Assembly: GCA_949775045.1 (NCBI GenBank)
Contig: OX459096.1
Span: 43,680,379-43,744,378 of the forward strand
DNA from: Metridium senile
Lineage: Eukaryota; Cnidaria; Anthozoa; Actiniaria; Metridiidae
Direction: 5' to 3'
DNA: 64,000 nucleotides
Below, piece by piece: positions 62,011 to 64,000 of the stretch. Each line of letters starts with the position of its first letter. Positions within the stretch are counted from its first letter, which is position 1. The position numbers and the translations under genes were made by a program. A model generated the notes under the pieces. That model did no database searches. It was not told where the DNA came from and saw only the letters and a program-made list of their open reading frames with translations.

Positions 62011-63198
62011 ATGAGTTCCTTTTCCATACGAGATATCCTGGATCTTCCCGAGGATACTATTCGTACCTTACAAGCGATAAAAACACCGATAGAAATGCCA
62101 AGTGAAACACTTCCAGAAGAATCAGGCCAAGTGGCTGCTAAAGAGACAGACGACGGCACTGAAACTACAACCGGTAAGTATTTGTATTATGTACAAAAAA
62201 ATAGCTACTGAAAGAGTTTTATCTTTCTGGTTCTCACAACTCGGACTAAATTCTCTAAGAGAGATTTGTCTTTCTCAAGACCACCACTGTGTCCTCTAGA
62301 TGCCATAGTTAAGAGGGCTTAACATTGAGAACGTGAATACTTTCTACAAAACACTTTAACTTGAAAAGCCTTTTGGAATCCTTAAGAAATACTGCATGGT
62401 TGACGAGAACAACATGCCCGCCGCAGAGTAATCGTTTAACATAGCCAATTTGCAATAGTTGTTTGAACCCATGTTGTTTAGTTAATAAAACCAGAAGAAA
62501 CGATACAACCAAAAACTATCTTGTCATTATCGATTTTTTTCAGTAAACTAATAATTGGAGGGTGCAATAGGATATGTCAACGATGCGGTGTCAGTAATTT
62601 TATTTAGAGTAAACTCGTTACACAGTTGCGACAATAAAGTTGGTTACCGTCAACTTTATTAGAAAATAATGTCAAAACCCAAATAAAATTAATCCTCAGA
62701 AAACAAATCTTAGAATTGTATGACTCTTTAATGTTATTTCGATCTATGTTTGTAGAAATCCCCACGGAACAAGACGAAACACGTTTGACGGTGGAAGAAA
62801 AGTCCGAAGATACAAAACGTGATCAACACGACCTTCCTAAGAAACGAAAACGACGGGTTCTTTTTACCAAGGCCCAAACGTTCATTCTAGAGAGACGATT
62901 TACACAACAGAGATATTTATCAGCCCCTGAACGAGAAGAACTTGCAAGAATAGCGAACCTAACGCCAGCCCAAGTCAAAATATGGTTTCAAAATCATCGA
63001 TACAAATTTCGTAAACAAATGAATGAAAAGGGTCCTTGGGATAAACCTTACATCGCAGGGCCCTTTTTAACCGGTTCGGGACAGTACTGTAGTTGCGGGA
63101 CTTTGAGTTGTAGTTATTTGAGTTCACCTTACCAACCACCAGACTACCTTCACTATCCGTCACCTTCATCATTTTTACAGCCGACGGCTTTCTGGTGA
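62011..63198 (+). CDS. nkx2.2-like: Divergent NK2-class homeobox gene D lacking a clear NK2-SD, two exons
   Basis: Predicted transcription factor of 201 aa. Exon 1 is 62011-62173 and exon 2 is 62756-63198, with a 582-bp intron, a GTAAGT donor and an acceptor TATGTTTGTAG. Both sides are phase 1 and the junction codon is Glu. The start is placed at the methionine directly before the TN motif ([14 protein letters not shown], similar to the DILDLP of Nkx2.2), not at an upstream in-frame ATG at 61972, because the other three genes all start one or two residues before this motif. The homeodomain is about 84-143 with Asn51 and Tyr54 intact. It carries unusual residues: Phe14, Ile15, Thr21, Glu33, Ala38 and Ala43. 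Where the paralogues have [11 protein letters not shown] this protein has a Gly/Cys/Ser-rich stretch ([12 protein letters not shown]), so the NK2-SD is lost or beyond recognition. PDYLHYP near the end matches DFLHYP of gene C. Confidence 0.92.
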
Positions 63199-64000
63199 AA
63201 TATAACCAGAAACAAATGAAATGGCACACTTTGCTACCAACGAGCAATTCTTGAAAGGAATTGGACAACATTTAATCGAGCTCGCATCAAAGACAACTGA
63301 TTGGTGTACTAAAGATATGTATACCACCAACTTATTTGTACAAATACGATATTTAGACTTTTCAATCGAAAACGTCTTTGTTGCTTTACAATGGATAGTA
63401 TCAGGGGGATATTTAACACAAACTCAGCTGTGTCATATAAAGTATAAATTTGTATTAGTGTTGTTGATATGATGTTGAAGTCATTTTTTCTTGTTAAAAC
63501 AATGTTTCGTTAAGGCCAATGTAAAGAAAAACTAAAACCATTGCATGCGTCATATTGTTCAATATTTTTTACAGGCAAAAAGAAGGGGGGGAAACGTTGT
63601 AAGTCCTAGATGTACAGTATTAACTACATTATGTATAATATATTAAATCCATAAATTAAGGCTGTGAAAATCAGGACCAGTTGTAGATTTTTATTAGTCC
63701 TAGACTAGACCATATTGCCTTTTTTTGATGTTAAGTACCAACGTGAATAAACTGAATGCACTGTGTATTAACTGTTGTTTTGCTGTGGTAACGAGTGGAA
63801 AAATGATTTATCTCAAAACTAACAAATAACTATACAAGATGCACATGGAAATATGATGGTACTATATTATCAATAAGACAAATTGAATCTTGTTAAATGC
63901 CACGTTTTATGGTTGCCTTCTCAATCTCCAAATAAATTAAAAGTCTGATATCTTAGCATCTCGAACACGCTTAAACATTTTCAAAATTTCATAGAAACAA
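63199..64000. other. 3'UTR and downstream of gene D
   Basis: No further coding exon recognised; contains the candidate AATAAA signals of gene D. Confidence 0.45.
63746..63751 (+). terminator. Candidate poly(A) signal of gene D
   Basis: AATAAA, 548 bp after the stop codon of gene D; another AATAAA lies at 63931-63936. The hexamer is common by chance in AT-rich DNA, so this is tentative. Confidence 0.3.

Overview
The window is about 64 kb of AT-rich metazoan DNA. It holds four clustered NK2-class homeobox genes, all closest in sequence to the Nkx2.2 type. Each gene has two coding exons. The first carries an N-terminal TN (tinman/eh1-like) motif. The second carries a homeodomain with the NK2-diagnostic Tyr54 and, in three of the four, an NK2-specific domain (NK2-SD). 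The single intron is phase 1 in every gene and lies between the TN motif and the homeodomain. NK2 clusters of this kind, together with the style of the short repeats (hairpin MITEs, AGGGACGGACC-type termini, CGTACGG hairpins), suggest an anthozoan cnidarian (sea anemone or coral). That taxonomic call is inference; no search was run.

Layout. Gene A (minus, 10380-11353), gene B (minus, 24531-25808), gene C (minus, 55326-56429) and gene D (plus, 62011-63198). C and D are divergently arranged, about 5.6 kb apart start to start. Residue sharing suggests two pairs. A and B share Gly-Arg-Met-Ile-Asn-Leu in helix 2/3. C and D share Phe56, an EKG tail after the homeodomain and a D(F/Y)LHYP motif near the C-terminus. 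Gene D is divergent: it has unusual homeodomain residues and no recognisable NK2-SD.

The rest has no recognisable coding gene. The first 6 kb and the 13-14.9, 17.8-19 and 31-40 kb regions are rich in small non-autonomous elements and tandem arrays. Examples are a 1.03-kb foldback element whose arms are made of six ordered subrepeats, hairpin MITEs with visible target duplications, a 1.1-kb minisatellite interrupted by a 408-bp palindrome, and paired poly-G/poly-C elements. From 41 to 62 kb the sequence is comparatively poor in visible repeats.

The most interesting signals are regulatory. All four genes have a related C(C/T)AT(C)TTTGA(G/A)-type box 35-43 bp upstream of the start codon. Genes B and C also share a 25-bp element (20/25 identical) containing TTAATTA and GATA words at almost the same distance (219 and 217 bp) upstream of the ATG. 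Together these look like a promoter architecture retained since the cluster duplicated.
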